In this document: in pieces, positions 36,093 to 44,522 of the stretch
How positions within the stretch are numbered: the first letter of the stretch is position 1
How the letters are laid out: every line of letters starts with the position of its first letter
Assembly: GCF_005930975.1 (NCBI RefSeq)
Contig: NZ_VBSE01000041.1
Coordinates: 116,498 to 180,497 of the forward strand
Direction: 5' to 3'
Origin: Apilactobacillus kunkeei
Lineage (GTDB): Bacteria; Bacillota; Bacilli; Lactobacillales; Lactobacillaceae
Length of the DNA: 64,000 bases
Notes under the pieces: model-generated
Told to the model about the DNA's origin: nothing
The model's input: the letters and a program-made list of their open reading frames with translations, nothing else
Database searches by the model: none
Position numbers and translations under genes: made by a program

Positions 36093-37559
36093 TTATTGGC
36101 GGTACCAATCATAAATACGTTGACCATCTTCATAGTTAATGTAAGAAACTTCGATGTTTTTTGATGAATTACCTTTTCTAATACTGACAGTGATATTAGC
36201 AAGATTATTTCTTTTCATAAATATACTGGAGTTAAAATGCATGCTTTGAATTTCGTGCCACCCTACATAATATGTTTTCTGTTTAAACAAAAATCCATTA
36301 GATACAATCAAATAATCATCCTTAGTATCTCCGGTCAGACCGATTGAACTAACGCGGTACCTAAAGTAAGCATTACCAAAAATGTAAACAAAGAGAAAAA
36401 TATCGCATCCGACTAACACGTAAGATAGCGTCGACCATCCGATGAAGTAAATTACGATTGGTATGATTAACAATATCCAACAAATATTTCTAAAGAAGAG
36501 CCATATTGATCGTTTGCGAGAATTGAATTTTTCAATCGTTTTTAATGGTAACCATTCAAAAAATGCACTCATTACATCATCATACTTACGTGCGTCTAAA
36601 ATTGGTAATACCACAGCTTGAGATGAGTCGTCATCATTGTCATCCGAAGCCATAACGATTTTAATTGTCATAATTTTCAATAGTTTACCCATAATATTTT
36701 GTTCTACCAAAACACTTTGAATCCTGTCAGTTGATAGTCTAACCTTGCTTCTGGTTATAAGTCCTTTTTCATATTCCAAATATTTGCCCTCTTTTACCAG
36801 GGTAAAATCATAAAGTTGAATCATCGTATAGATAAACGATAATAATAACGCTAATATAATCGCCATTATTGAAAAGGCAACCAAAGTAAAAATGTTGGAT
36901 CCAGCCCCTTTTTGGTAAAGACTAATAGCGACTTCTAAAATTGCACCATGCGTGATATGTACAATCACAAACATAGTAATAAAGACTCTAAAGCTAGTAA
37001 AGGTATAAAGTGCAATATCTCTGGTAGAAATTTTGTATTGAGCATATTCATGAGCTTTATTTGTTTCTGATTCAGTTTTATCATCAGTCTTTTCAACTAT
37101 TAGTTGTTTTGATTCATCGCTAGCATCAATATCTTGGTTTTCATATTGCTTGTGCTTTTCTTCTAAGATTGCACCAACATAGGTTTTAACCGCGTCCAAA
37201 GTAACTTGATCCTTAGATCCGCTCTTGCTGGCATTGTTAATTTGTAGTTTTTCAACATCAAAAATCCTAAACAACACAAACTGACTGTGTTCAATTGATT
37301 GAATTCTAGCAAATGGAACGTGGATAACTTTTTTAAAAAAGACACCTTTTTTAATCACAATTTGACTATCTTCTATTGAATAGGTAAAGCAAAGATAAGA
37401 AGATATATTCCATACTATCGTAATAATTACAAATACAATTCCAAGGATAGAACTATTAAGATGTAATGGTTCTCCGACAAAAGGACCTAAGAATATCGCC
37501 GCAATGATATCGGTAATATGATTTACAAAATTTAATGGGCTTAGATGTTTATCTTGCAT
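36093..37559 (-). CDS. PH-domain membrane protein (YdbT-like)
   Basis: A 488-residue protein with several membrane helices and three bacterial PH (bPH2, DUF304) segments (for example VIHVPFARIQSIEHSQFVLFRIF, VRLSTDRIQSVLVEQNIMGKLL and YYVGWHEIQSMHFNSSIFMK). It overlaps the preceding ydbS-like gene by 11 bases. The YdbS-YdbT pair of Bacillus has been linked to resistance against a secreted bacteriocin-like factor, but the exact role is unknown. A charged linker of about 45 residues (residues 135-180) is rich in Glu, Asp and Lys. Confidence 0.85.
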   Translation of the reverse strand: MQDKHLSPLNFVNHITDIIAAIFLGPFVGEPLHLNSSILGIVFVIITIVWNISSYLCFTYSIEDSQIVIKKGVFFKKVIHVPFARIQSIEHSQFVLFRIFDVEKLQINNASKSGSKDQVTLDAVKTYVGAILEEKHKQYENQDIDASDESKQLIVEKTDDKTESETNKAHEYAQYKISTRDIALYTFTSFRVFITMFVIVHITHGAILEVAISLYQKGAGSNIFTLVAFSIMAIILALLLSFIYTMIQLYDFTLVKEGKYLEYEKGLITRSKVRLSTDRIQSVLVEQNIMGKLLKIMTIKIVMASDDNDDDSSQAVVLPILDARKYDDVMSAFFEWLPLKTIEKFNSRKRSIWLFFRNICWILLIIPIVIYFIGWSTLSYVLVGCDIFLFVYIFGNAYFRYRVSSIGLTGDTKDDYLIVSNGFLFKQKTYYVGWHEIQSMHFNSSIFMKRNNLANITVSIRKGNSSKNIEVSYINYEDGQRIYDWYRQ

Positions 37560-38016
37560 TTCTAGCCTCCATCGCTAATCTCATCACTTGGGTCTTAATG
37601 TTTTCTGATTCTTCTTTAGTTACAGCATCAATATCATGACTGTCAGCAGAAGTATAAATGCTGATCTTATATAGATTCTTGTGTCTTAAAATGGGGCCTT
37701 GTTCAATATCAACGTTTTGTACACGAGCAATCGGAATAGTTGCTTGTTCTCTAAAGATAAATCCATTTTGTATTTCCACACGATCGTCATAAATTGCGTA
37801 TTGATGAAATGCGTATCGATAAGGGATTGATATCATGTCTACTAATGCCGATATCACTAAAATTGTTCCTAAAACGGGCAAAATGTATTCGACGTATTTC
37901 CAATCCAAATATTTCACACCAATTGTTGCTGCAGTAAAGATAATGACTTCGACAACAATGGTGATAATAGCTGAATATAACCATACTACTTTGACACTCT
38001 CAGGTAATTTCTTCAT
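37549..38016 (-). CDS. PH-domain membrane protein (YdbS-like)
   Basis: A 155-residue protein with two membrane helices followed by one bacterial PH domain (YDDRVEIQNGFIFREQATIPIARVQNVDIEQGPILR). It is the short partner of the YdbT-like protein encoded directly downstream; translation is coupled by overlap. Start ATG at 38016 with AGGAG upstream. Confidence 0.87.
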   Translation of the reverse strand: MKKLPESVKVVWLYSAIITIVVEVIIFTAATIGVKYLDWKYVEYILPVLGTILVISALVDMISIPYRYAFHQYAIYDDRVEIQNGFIFREQATIPIARVQNVDIEQGPILRHKNLYKISIYTSADSHDIDAVTKEESENIKTQVMRLAMEARNAR

Positions 38017-38043
38017 TTATATTCTCTCCTAAATGTTGATATT

Positions 38044-38529
38044 TTATTCTCTCTCTAAATCTAGTAAAAAGTTATTGAAGTCAGCTAACTTACGATAGCT
38101 ATCTGAATAGTCGACGTTTAAAATACGATGGCTGGGAATTATCAAAATTAGCGGATTAGTAATCACTGCTTTTCTTATGTCTGATTCTTTAAAGTCAAAG
38201 ATATCACAAAATTCTTTGATATCCATGGTATCACCGTAATCAATATCATTAATTTTTTGATAGATTTGTTCGTTTAATCTGCTCGTTGATAAATCGATTG
38301 GTATCTCGAAGTACTTGCGGGTACCATCGATATATTCACGCAGTTGTATCTTATATTCTTCAGTTACTTTTCTATTAAATATGAATTCAGCATCTAATTT
38401 AGAGTAAAAGTTATAAATATTGGAAATTCCAGTATTAGGGTTATTAACAAAATGAATTCCCTCTCTGGTACAGGTAAAATAGATTTTTTGCTTTTGATAT
38501 TCGACTTGATTCCAGTATAGTTTTTCCAT
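38044..38529 (-). CDS. Methylguanine-DNA methyltransferase homologue with Ser at the active site
   Basis: A 161-residue protein. Its C-terminal part follows the Ogt/MGMT layout: IPIDLSTSRLNEQIYQKI, YGDTMDIKEFCDIF, the helix-turn-helix-like region, then NPLILIIPSHRIL and a final DFNNFLLDLERE helix. The family motif is PCHRV with a Cys that accepts the alkyl group. Here the codon at 38131-38133 (AGC on the minus strand) gives Ser133, so alkyl transfer by the usual mechanism is not possible. It could be an alkyltransferase-like DNA-damage sensor (in E. coli YbaZ, Trp replaces the Cys) or a degenerate gene. Start ATG at 38529 with AGGAAGG. Confidence 0.78.
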   Translation of the reverse strand: MEKLYWNQVEYQKQKIYFTCTREGIHFVNNPNTGISNIYNFYSKLDAEFIFNRKVTEEYKIQLREYIDGTRKYFEIPIDLSTSRLNEQIYQKINDIDYGDTMDIKEFCDIFDFKESDIRKAVITNPLILIIPSHRILNVDYSDSYRKLADFNNFLLDLERE

Positions 38530-38592
38530 TTGTATCCTTCCTATTTCTAGTATTATTAATATCTTACCATAACTTAGTTGTGGTTTTAGGTC

Positions 38593-38625
38593 AAAAAAAG
38601 ACACGACATTATGTCGTGTCTTTTT
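38593..38625. terminator. Intrinsic terminator after the NlpC/P60 gene
   Basis: A perfect stem GACACGACAT/ATGTCGTGTC between A and T tracts. Confidence 0.85.
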
Positions 38626-38629
38626 AGTA

Positions 38630-39301
38630 TTAAGCTACTCGAGCATAGCCAACTTCATGCCACCAAGGAACATGGATTTTTTCTGTTACAACTCCACGAT
38701 TTTGTGCATCTATCATTCTATCATTACCAATGTAAATACCTACGTGGTAAATGTTACGACGACTACTACCAAAGAATACTAAGTCACCCTTTTTAACATG
38801 CTTTCTACTTACATGCTTATTAGTGTTGTATTGCATTTGAGCAGTTCTTGCTAAATTTTTGTGTGCACCATGACGATAAGCATATTGTGTAAAACCAGAA
38901 CAATCAAAGCTATATGGCCCCACCGCTCCGTATACATATGGGTGACCTAACTTGCTTGAAGCTGATCTATATATGCTTGAAAAACGTGATTTACGTGATT
39001 TCTTGTGTGAAGTTTTTTTAGGTGCAGCTTTACGTGCTTTCTTTCGCGTAACCTTCTTTACAGTTTTATGTGCTTTCTTTTTAGCAGCTGGTTTCTTGTA
39101 AGAAGACTTTTTAGCTTTCTTCTTGTGTTTTTTTACTGTATGATGCTTCTTCGCTTTTTTCTTTTTTATAACCTTATGAGTCTTTTTATGATTAACCTTA
39201 TTAGCGCTTGCGTTGGTAACATCAGTTGCAAATAATGTAGCCATCGCCAAAACAGTCAACATTATTAACATGATTGTCTTTTTCGTTTTTGTTTTGTTCA
39301 T
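38630..39301 (-). CDS. Secreted NlpC/P60 endopeptidase with Lys-rich linker
   Basis: A 223-residue protein with a signal peptide (residues 1-33, cleavage after a SANA-type site). Residues about 35-108 are extremely basic (repeats of KK, KKA, HKK, TVKK). The C-terminal NlpC/P60 domain has the catalytic Cys in YSFDCSGFTQYAY, His in IYHVGIYIG and a third polar residue after MIDAQ. It cuts peptidoglycan stem peptides. The basic linker may hold it to anionic wall polymers. A WalR-like box lies upstream (39413-39429). Confidence 0.9.
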   Translation of the reverse strand: MNKTKTKKTIMLIMLTVLAMATLFATDVTNASANKVNHKKTHKVIKKKKAKKHHTVKKHKKKAKKSSYKKPAAKKKAHKTVKKVTRKKARKAAPKKTSHKKSRKSRFSSIYRSASSKLGHPYVYGAVGPYSFDCSGFTQYAYRHGAHKNLARTAQMQYNTNKHVSRKHVKKGDLVFFGSSRRNIYHVGIYIGNDRMIDAQNRGVVTEKIHVPWWHEVGYARVA

Positions 39302-39412
39302 AGCACTTTATTCCCCGCTTTTAAAATTTTATAATTTCTTAACTTATGACTAAAGTATAGCTACAAAATGCTACATAACAGGAACAAAACTATTTCAAAA
39401 ACATGAAAAAAT

Positions 39413-39429
39413 GTTACCTAAGTGTTACA
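39413..39429 (-). promoter_or_regulatory. WalR-like box upstream of the NlpC/P60 gene
   Basis: On the minus strand TGTAAC-ACTTA-GGTAAC matches the WalR (YycF) direct repeat TGTWAH-N5-TGTWAH with one mismatch, about 110 bases before the start codon. Confidence 0.5.
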
Positions 39430-39503
39430 TCCAATGGTTTTATAATATAAATCGTTCTATAATGAGAACTATACTTAACAACTTTTAAGAATAAGGTGAT
39501 TTC

Positions 39504-40811
39504 ATGGATTTATATTCATATGACTACTTAATCCATCCAAATACTATCGTTACATATCTATTATTAGCATTAGCGGTAATTGTTGGATTAATGATTATTT
39601 TTAATGGTTTTAAATATATGCGCGACAGGACAAACCTAAAATATCGTGATTTATTTATTACCATGATTGTTGTTGCCATACTATCAATCAGTATTGGCTT
39701 CAGTAATATTTTGCAACAACGCAACTCTTCGTCGCAAAACTCTCAAACTACTGAAATGGTAAAAGCCATTAGTAGAAGCAAACATATTTCTACATCAAAG
39801 ATTTATGTTAGCTCCCCACAATTGACTAATGGTATGACTGTAAAAGTTGGAGATAAATTTTATCAAGCAACTTTTAACTCTAGTTTTAACAGCTATCAGC
39901 TTCAACCAATTCAATTAATTCCTACCAATATTACTTATCATGACAAACCATCATTCCAAATCGGTGACTTAAACAAGGAATACTTAGAAATATTGTTCAA
40001 GTTCTTAATTGGATTCGTCGTATTAGTAATTCAAATTAATATTTCCGGTAAAGGAAACTTGGCTCCTTCTAACGCAGTGGATCAAATTCAAAACTACGTT
40101 CTTGGGGGTATCATTGGTGGTATGATTTATAACCAACAAATCACCACCCTACAATTCTTCATCGTCTTGTTAATTTGGTCTTTGGTTATCTTTACTAGTC
40201 GTATCCTCAGTCGTCAATTTGCAATATTCCATCGAATATTCAATGGGGATCCACAAAACATCATTACTAATGGAATCGTTAATGTTGATACTGCCTTAAA
40301 GAATGGTATGTCAGCAGCCGATTTGTCATTTAAACTAAGAACTAAGGGAATTAGCAACTTCCAGGATGTTAAATCTGCTGTCCTAGAACAAAATGGACAA
40401 CTTACGATAACTACCTTTGGTGATGAATCACTAAGTTATCCTGTCATTACAGATGGAACTGTCAATCCCGAAGTCCTAGAAAAGATGGGACGTGACATGG
40501 ACTGGATTGAACAATTAGCTAAAGATTCACATAAGGAAATCGCTCAAATTTACTTGGGGCAATATGTTGATGATCATTTGGTAATCATTCCATATCCTAC
40601 CCATAAGAAGCGTCCATGGTACTACGAACTTGGTGAACGTGTAGAAAACTTCTCACACAATCACAATTTAACGCCTGAAAGAATTAAGAATGCTAAATCA
40701 TTACAACAACTTAAAGAACTTTCAAAGAAGCGTCATTTAGGTGCTAAATCAAACAAAGATAATAAGAAACCTACTAATCAGCGTGGTACAAAAGGGACAA
40801 AAGAAAAATAA
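39504..40811 (+). CDS. DUF3290-DUF421 fusion membrane protein
   Basis: A 435-residue protein. Residues 1-150 look like DUF3290: two membrane helices followed by an extracytoplasmic domain. Residues about 155-390 look like DUF421 (YdfS/YetF type): three membrane helices with LVIQINISGKGNLAPSNAVDQIQNYVLGGIIGGMIYN, then a soluble domain with DLSFKLRTKGISNFQDVKSAVLEQNGQ. The two families are usually separate neighbouring genes; here they form one chain. The C-terminus is a basic, low-complexity tail. Function unknown. Start ATG at 39504 with AAGGTG. Confidence 0.82.
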   Translation: MDLYSYDYLIHPNTIVTYLLLALAVIVGLMIIFNGFKYMRDRTNLKYRDLFITMIVVAILSISIGFSNILQQRNSSSQNSQTTEMVKAISRSKHISTSKIYVSSPQLTNGMTVKVGDKFYQATFNSSFNSYQLQPIQLIPTNITYHDKPSFQIGDLNKEYLEILFKFLIGFVVLVIQINISGKGNLAPSNAVDQIQNYVLGGIIGGMIYNQQITTLQFFIVLLIWSLVIFTSRILSRQFAIFHRIFNGDPQNIITNGIVNVDTALKNGMSAADLSFKLRTKGISNFQDVKSAVLEQNGQLTITTFGDESLSYPVITDGTVNPEVLEKMGRDMDWIEQLAKDSHKEIAQIYLGQYVDDHLVIIPYPTHKKRPWYYELGERVENFSHNHNLTPERIKNAKSLQQLKELSKKRHLGAKSNKDNKKPTNQRGTKGTKEK

Positions 40812-40842
40812 AAAAAGATAGGTCTTATGACCTATCTTTTTT
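40809..40842. terminator. Bidirectional intrinsic terminator
   Basis: AAGATAGGTC pairs with GACCTATCTT (loop TTAT trimmed to a few bases), with A and T tracts on both sides, between convergent genes. Confidence 0.85.
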
Positions 40843-40864
40843 ATTTTATTTATTGGGATTGTTA

Positions 40865-41467
40865 TTACTTGAATACCTTGAAACGATCTTCGTCGTCCAT
40901 GTAATCCTTTGATTGTGCTGGTGCTTCAATTGAACCGAATACCATTTCACCACGTAGTCTCCAGTTAGCTGGAATATCGAATTCCTTAGCTACATCTTCG
41001 TCGATTAGTGGGTTGTAATGTTGTAGGTTAGCACCTAGACCATTTTCTGCTAAGCCGGTCCATACAGCGTATTGAGCGTTACCTTGAGCTTGTTCTGACC
41101 AGTCGTAAAAGTTGTCAGCGTATGCTGGGAAATTCTTTTCTAAGCCATGAACAACATCCATATCAGTGAAGAATAGAATTGTAGCGTAACCATTCTTAAA
41201 ACCATTAATCTTGTCAGTAGTTGCCTTTAGGGCATCTTCATCCTTTAAGTGTGGCTTTAAGTTGTCCAAAGTAATGTCCCATACCTTGTCTTGGTTGTCG
41301 TTAAATAAAATAACGGCACGAGTTGATTGACTGTTAAAAGCTGATGGTGCTTCCTTAATTGAAGCTTTGATGAAGTTTGCTAATTCATCTTGGCTTTGTT
41401 CAACATTACGACCTAATGCGTAAATAGTACGACGGTTCTTTTGTAAATCAAGTAGTTCTGTTTTCAT
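40865..41467 (-). CDS. Nitroreductase family protein (Frm2/YdgI-like)
   Basis: A 200-residue FMN-dependent oxidoreductase of the fungal Hbn1/Frm2-like branch. It shows LQKNRRTIYALGRNV at the N-terminus, APSAFNSQSTRAVILF for FMN binding and a C-terminal GSIEAPAQSKDYMDDEDRFKV. Such proteins reduce nitro compounds or respond to oxidative stress; the physiological substrate is unknown. Start ATG at 41467 with AAGGAGAG. It is monocistronic and convergent with the preceding gene. Confidence 0.9.
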   Translation of the reverse strand: MKTELLDLQKNRRTIYALGRNVEQSQDELANFIKASIKEAPSAFNSQSTRAVILFNDNQDKVWDITLDNLKPHLKDEDALKATTDKINGFKNGYATILFFTDMDVVHGLEKNFPAYADNFYDWSEQAQGNAQYAVWTGLAENGLGANLQHYNPLIDEDVAKEFDIPANWRLRGEMVFGSIEAPAQSKDYMDDEDRFKVFK

Positions 41468-41630
41468 ATTGTATCTCTCCTTTTGTTATATCTGATTGAT
41501 TAATTATCATTATATCACTTACTTTTAGTTAGTAAACCCTTTTGCTCAATTTTTTTAATGAACAAATAAAAACTTAAGTGATATTATTTAGGTATCAGCA
41601 TAATATTATTTTTCGATGAGGTAAATTAAT

Positions 41631-41954
41631 ATGTTCTATTACTTATTTTTAGCGCTCGCTATTATTGGTGAACTCATCGGTACAAACCTATTAAAAATGT
41701 CGATGGGTTTTACTAAGATACTTCCAACAATTGGATCGCTAATTTCATTTGCATTATGTTTTTACTTTTTATCAATTGCTATGGTTAAGATTCCACTAAA
41801 CATTGCATATGCTAATTGGAGCGCTTTAGGAATTCTTGCTACCACAGCAATTGCTTCATTAGTTTACAAGGAACAAATTAACATCATGAGCATGATTGGC
41901 ATCGTTTTTATAGTCATCGGCGTAGTTCTTTTAAACCTATTTAGTGCAAAATAA
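41631..41954 (+). CDS. Small multidrug resistance (SMR) family transporter
   Basis: A 107-residue protein with four membrane helices. The essential membrane Glu of the family is Glu14 in IIGELIGTNLLK. IPLNIAYANWSALGI matches the EmrE YAIWSG region. It works as a dimer, exchanging protons for cationic compounds or guanidinium. It is monocistronic with its own terminator. Confidence 0.9.
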   Translation: MFYYLFLALAIIGELIGTNLLKMSMGFTKILPTIGSLISFALCFYFLSIAMVKIPLNIAYANWSALGILATTAIASLVYKEQINIMSMIGIVFIVIGVVLLNLFSAK

Positions 41955-41992
41955 AAACGCTAAGTTAGAATATTTAACCTAGCGTTATTTTT
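41952..41992. terminator. Bidirectional intrinsic terminator
   Basis: AACGCTA pairs with TAGCGTT, extended by an imperfect inner stem, between A and T tracts. It separates the SMR gene from the convergent hemolysin-III gene. Confidence 0.75.
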
Positions 41993-42681
41993 TATACATA
42001 AAAATAAATTGAGAAGTACATTAAAATAGTACCAATCATTACAAAGACATGCCAGATTACGTGTCCGAATGGAATTCTTGGGAAACTGTAGATTAACGCA
42101 CCAACCGTGAATGCAATTCCACCAAATAGTAATAATAGGAATCCATGAATTCCTAGGTAATCATACAATTTCACAATTCCTAGTAAACACATCCACCCCA
42201 TTACTACATAAATAATAGTAGAAAGTGTCTTTAATTTCCCCATCCATAATGACTTGTAGATGATTCCTAATACCGTCATAATCCAAATTACAGTTAAAAT
42301 GACCCATCCTAGCCATCCCCCGATGGCAATTAAACAGTATGGAGTGTAACTCCCAGCAATTAGTAAATAAATTGCGGAATGATCAAAGATTTGGAATAAC
42401 TTTTCAACACGGGTGAAATATAGGCTATGAAACATAGTGGAAGCAATATAGAAAGTTACTAATGTGATTGAGTAGATGACAAAACTAGTAATTCTCATCT
42501 CTCCACCAACATGTACACCGTGAATTATCAATGCTACAGCACCAATGATTGCAAGTAATTCCCCAATTCCATGGGTGATTGCACTAAAAATTTCGTTTAG
42601 TAGGTAGTATGTTTTATCCTTAATCCAGTTAAATTTTTGTTTAACTGAGTCAGTAGTCTTTTGTTTTAAGTCGTTGTTCAT
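41992..42681 (-). CDS. Hemolysin III/PAQR family membrane protein
   Basis: A 229-residue protein with seven membrane helices. The PAQR metal-site pattern is visible: FSAITHGIGELLAIIG near the start, STMFHSLYF and FDHSAIYLLIAGSYTP in the middle and PFGHVIWHVFVMIG near the end (conserved His residues). Bacterial members are linked to membrane lipid homeostasis, not truly hemolysis. It is monocistronic. Confidence 0.92.
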   Translation of the reverse strand: MNNDLKQKTTDSVKQKFNWIKDKTYYLLNEIFSAITHGIGELLAIIGAVALIIHGVHVGGEMRITSFVIYSITLVTFYIASTMFHSLYFTRVEKLFQIFDHSAIYLLIAGSYTPYCLIAIGGWLGWVILTVIWIMTVLGIIYKSLWMGKLKTLSTIIYVVMGWMCLLGIVKLYDYLGIHGFLLLLFGGIAFTVGALIYSFPRIPFGHVIWHVFVMIGTILMYFSIYFYV

Positions 42682-42759
42682 AAGTAAATTACCTCAATTA
42701 ATGTTTATTTAATTATATAACTATGTAATCTAGTTTTCAATACTAGATGTTAAAGACTA

Positions 42760-42789
42760 AAAAAAGAACCCTCTTTAGGGTTCTTTTTA
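42760..42789 (-). terminator. Intrinsic terminator after the Apf-like gene
   Basis: AAAAGAACCCT pairs with AGGGTTCTTTT around a short loop. Confidence 0.85.
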
Positions 42790-43368
42790 GTACCAGTTAT
42801 GTGATAACCAGAATGATTTAGCTTTTACCCATGATCCATAACGACTCTTAACATATTTGTTAGCAGTACGTTCTTGGTTCTTATGAGATAAGTTACCACC
42901 GTAGTAACTGATTAATAATTGATATTTACCGTAACATGAACCGTTGGAAGCAGTGTATGATCCACCTGATTCATGATTAGCAATCCATGCTTTAGCAGCA
43001 GCGTTTGCTCTTGATAAATGTTTTCTAACTTTATAAGTTGAGTGTTTCTTGATACGAGTTGAACTAACAATCTTTTTAACAGAATGCTTTTTAGCACGTT
43101 TTACAGTGTGCTTTTTTGCTGTTTTCTTGTGAGCTTTTGCTACTTTTTTAGCCTTTTTAGCTTTTTTAGATACCTTCTTATGTTTGTGTACCTTTTTAAC
43201 ATGCTTAGTAGCTTTCTTATTAGCGTTTTCTTGAACAGTCTTTGTTTGAGCTGGTGTAGCTGGTGTAACAACTGAATCAGCTTTTGCGGTTTGTGGTATT
43301 AAAAACAATGTCGCAATCAATAATGATACCAATACAGCAAAGGTAATCATCTTATTATTCGAATGCAT
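42787..43368 (-). CDS. Apf-like secreted wall protein (SLT-like C-terminal domain)
   Basis: A 193-residue protein with a signal peptide (cleavage after TAKA at about residue 30). A very basic linker (about residues 48-115; KKVHKHKKVSKKAKKAKKV and similar) is followed by a C-terminal domain AKAWIANHESGGSYTASNG...CYGKYQLL...RYGSWVKAKSFWLSHNWY. This is the lysozyme-like domain of aggregation-promoting factors, with Glu in the NHESGG motif as likely acid. The usual LysM domain is absent; the basic linker may replace it for wall binding. A WalR-like box lies upstream (43439-43455). GGAGGG precedes the ATG. Confidence 0.9.
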   Translation of the reverse strand: MHSNNKMITFAVLVSLLIATLFLIPQTAKADSVVTPATPAQTKTVQENANKKATKHVKKVHKHKKVSKKAKKAKKVAKAHKKTAKKHTVKRAKKHSVKKIVSSTRIKKHSTYKVRKHLSRANAAAKAWIANHESGGSYTASNGSCYGKYQLLISYYGGNLSHKNQERTANKYVKSRYGSWVKAKSFWLSHNWY

Positions 43369-43438
43369 ATAATGTTTTCCCTCCTTAAAATTACTTAAAT
43401 AACATAACGAACCAGTTTTACTATCTTGTTAGAGTTAT

Positions 43439-43455
43439 GTTACAGGAATATTACA
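43439..43455 (-). promoter_or_regulatory. WalR-like box upstream of the Apf-like gene
   Basis: On the minus strand TGTAAT-ATTCC-TGTAAC fits the WalR direct-repeat consensus TGTWAH-N5-TGTWAH exactly, about 70 bases before the start codon. Confidence 0.6.
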
Positions 43456-43538
43456 TTTTATTTCAGTTGTGAAACAAAACTAGCTTCAAGTCTAATTTAA
43501 AAGCTCTTAAGACTTTCTTAAGTTTTATGAAAAAGAAT

Positions 43539-43590
43539 TGACTTTTAAAAGAAAAACGTATATAGTTAGTTACATAAGTAATTAACTATA
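43539..43590 (+). promoter_or_regulatory. Promoter and palindromic operator of the ABC transporter genes
   Basis: TTGACT (about 43538-43543) and TATAGT (43561-43566) are 17 bases apart. The -10 box opens an imperfect 13-bp inverted repeat, TATAGTTAGTTAC-ataa-GTAATTAACTATA (43561-43590), a likely repressor site. Confidence 0.65.
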
Positions 43591-43607
43591 TTATAAGGAG
43601 ATGCACT

Positions 43608-44522
43608 ATGAAAACTCTTGAAGTTCAAAGTTTAAACAAGTTCTTCGGAAGAAAACAAGCTTTATTCGACGTTTCATTTGATATCGAACCTGGTACTATT
43701 CTTGGTCTAATTGGACCAAATGGTGCTGGTAAGTCTACTATTATGAAGAGTATCGTTGGTCTTACCGACTACAACTCAGGTAGCATTAAAATTGATGGAA
43801 AAGAATTAACCAAAAACAAGCGTAGCAGTCTAGAAAACGTTGGTTCAATGATTGAATCACCTGCTCCATACTTGAACCTAACTGGTCGTCAAAATCTAAA
43901 GCTATTCAATGACGGTTCTACCACCGCAGAAGAAATGCAAGAAATTATGGACGAAACTCAAATCACTGAATTTGCTGACCGTAAGGCCAAGAAATATTCA
44001 TTGGGTATGAAACAACGTCTAGGAATTGCAATTTCATTGCTTAACCATCCTAAACTACTTATCCTAGATGAACCTATGAACGGTCTAGATCCCCAATCAA
44101 CTCATGATTTACGTGACTTACTTGTAAAATTATCAAAACGTGGCATTAGTATTCTTATCTCCAGTCACTTACTTGATGAACTATCACGTATCGCTGATTA
44201 CTATGTGGTAATCAACCACGGTAAAGTAATCAAGAAGTCAGACGCTAAGTCATTCCTATCTGATGGTCTTAAGAACATTAGAATCGAAGTATCAGATATG
44301 GATAAAGCAATGAACATTCTTAGTTCAGAAGGTCTATCACCTGTTATTTACGACAAGAAAATCGAAATTTCAGATAATGATGAAGGTACTGCATTAAGTC
44401 AAGTTATTGAATTACTTAGTCAATCAGAAGTCCAAATCCTTGATGTTACAAGACATCAAGAAGACTTAGAAGAATCATTATTGAAGATTCTGTCCGAAGA
44501 TAATAGCAAGGAGGCTAAATAA
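43608..44522 (+). CDS. ABC transporter ATP-binding protein
   Basis: A 304-residue ATPase with Walker A GPNGAGKST (about residues 36-44), signature YSLGMKQRLGIA (about 128) and Walker B LLILDEPMNGLD (about 148). A C-terminal extension of about 85 residues resembles that of BcrA-type ATPases of antimicrobial-peptide exporters. It overlaps the start of the permease gene by one base (TAATG). Its promoter carries a palindrome, and a MarR-family gene follows further downstream. Confidence 0.93.
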   Translation: MKTLEVQSLNKFFGRKQALFDVSFDIEPGTILGLIGPNGAGKSTIMKSIVGLTDYNSGSIKIDGKELTKNKRSSLENVGSMIESPAPYLNLTGRQNLKLFNDGSTTAEEMQEIMDETQITEFADRKAKKYSLGMKQRLGIAISLLNHPKLLILDEPMNGLDPQSTHDLRDLLVKLSKRGISILISSHLLDELSRIADYYVVINHGKVIKKSDAKSFLSDGLKNIRIEVSDMDKAMNILSSEGLSPVIYDKKIEISDNDEGTALSQVIELLSQSEVQILDVTRHQEDLEESLLKILSEDNSKEAK

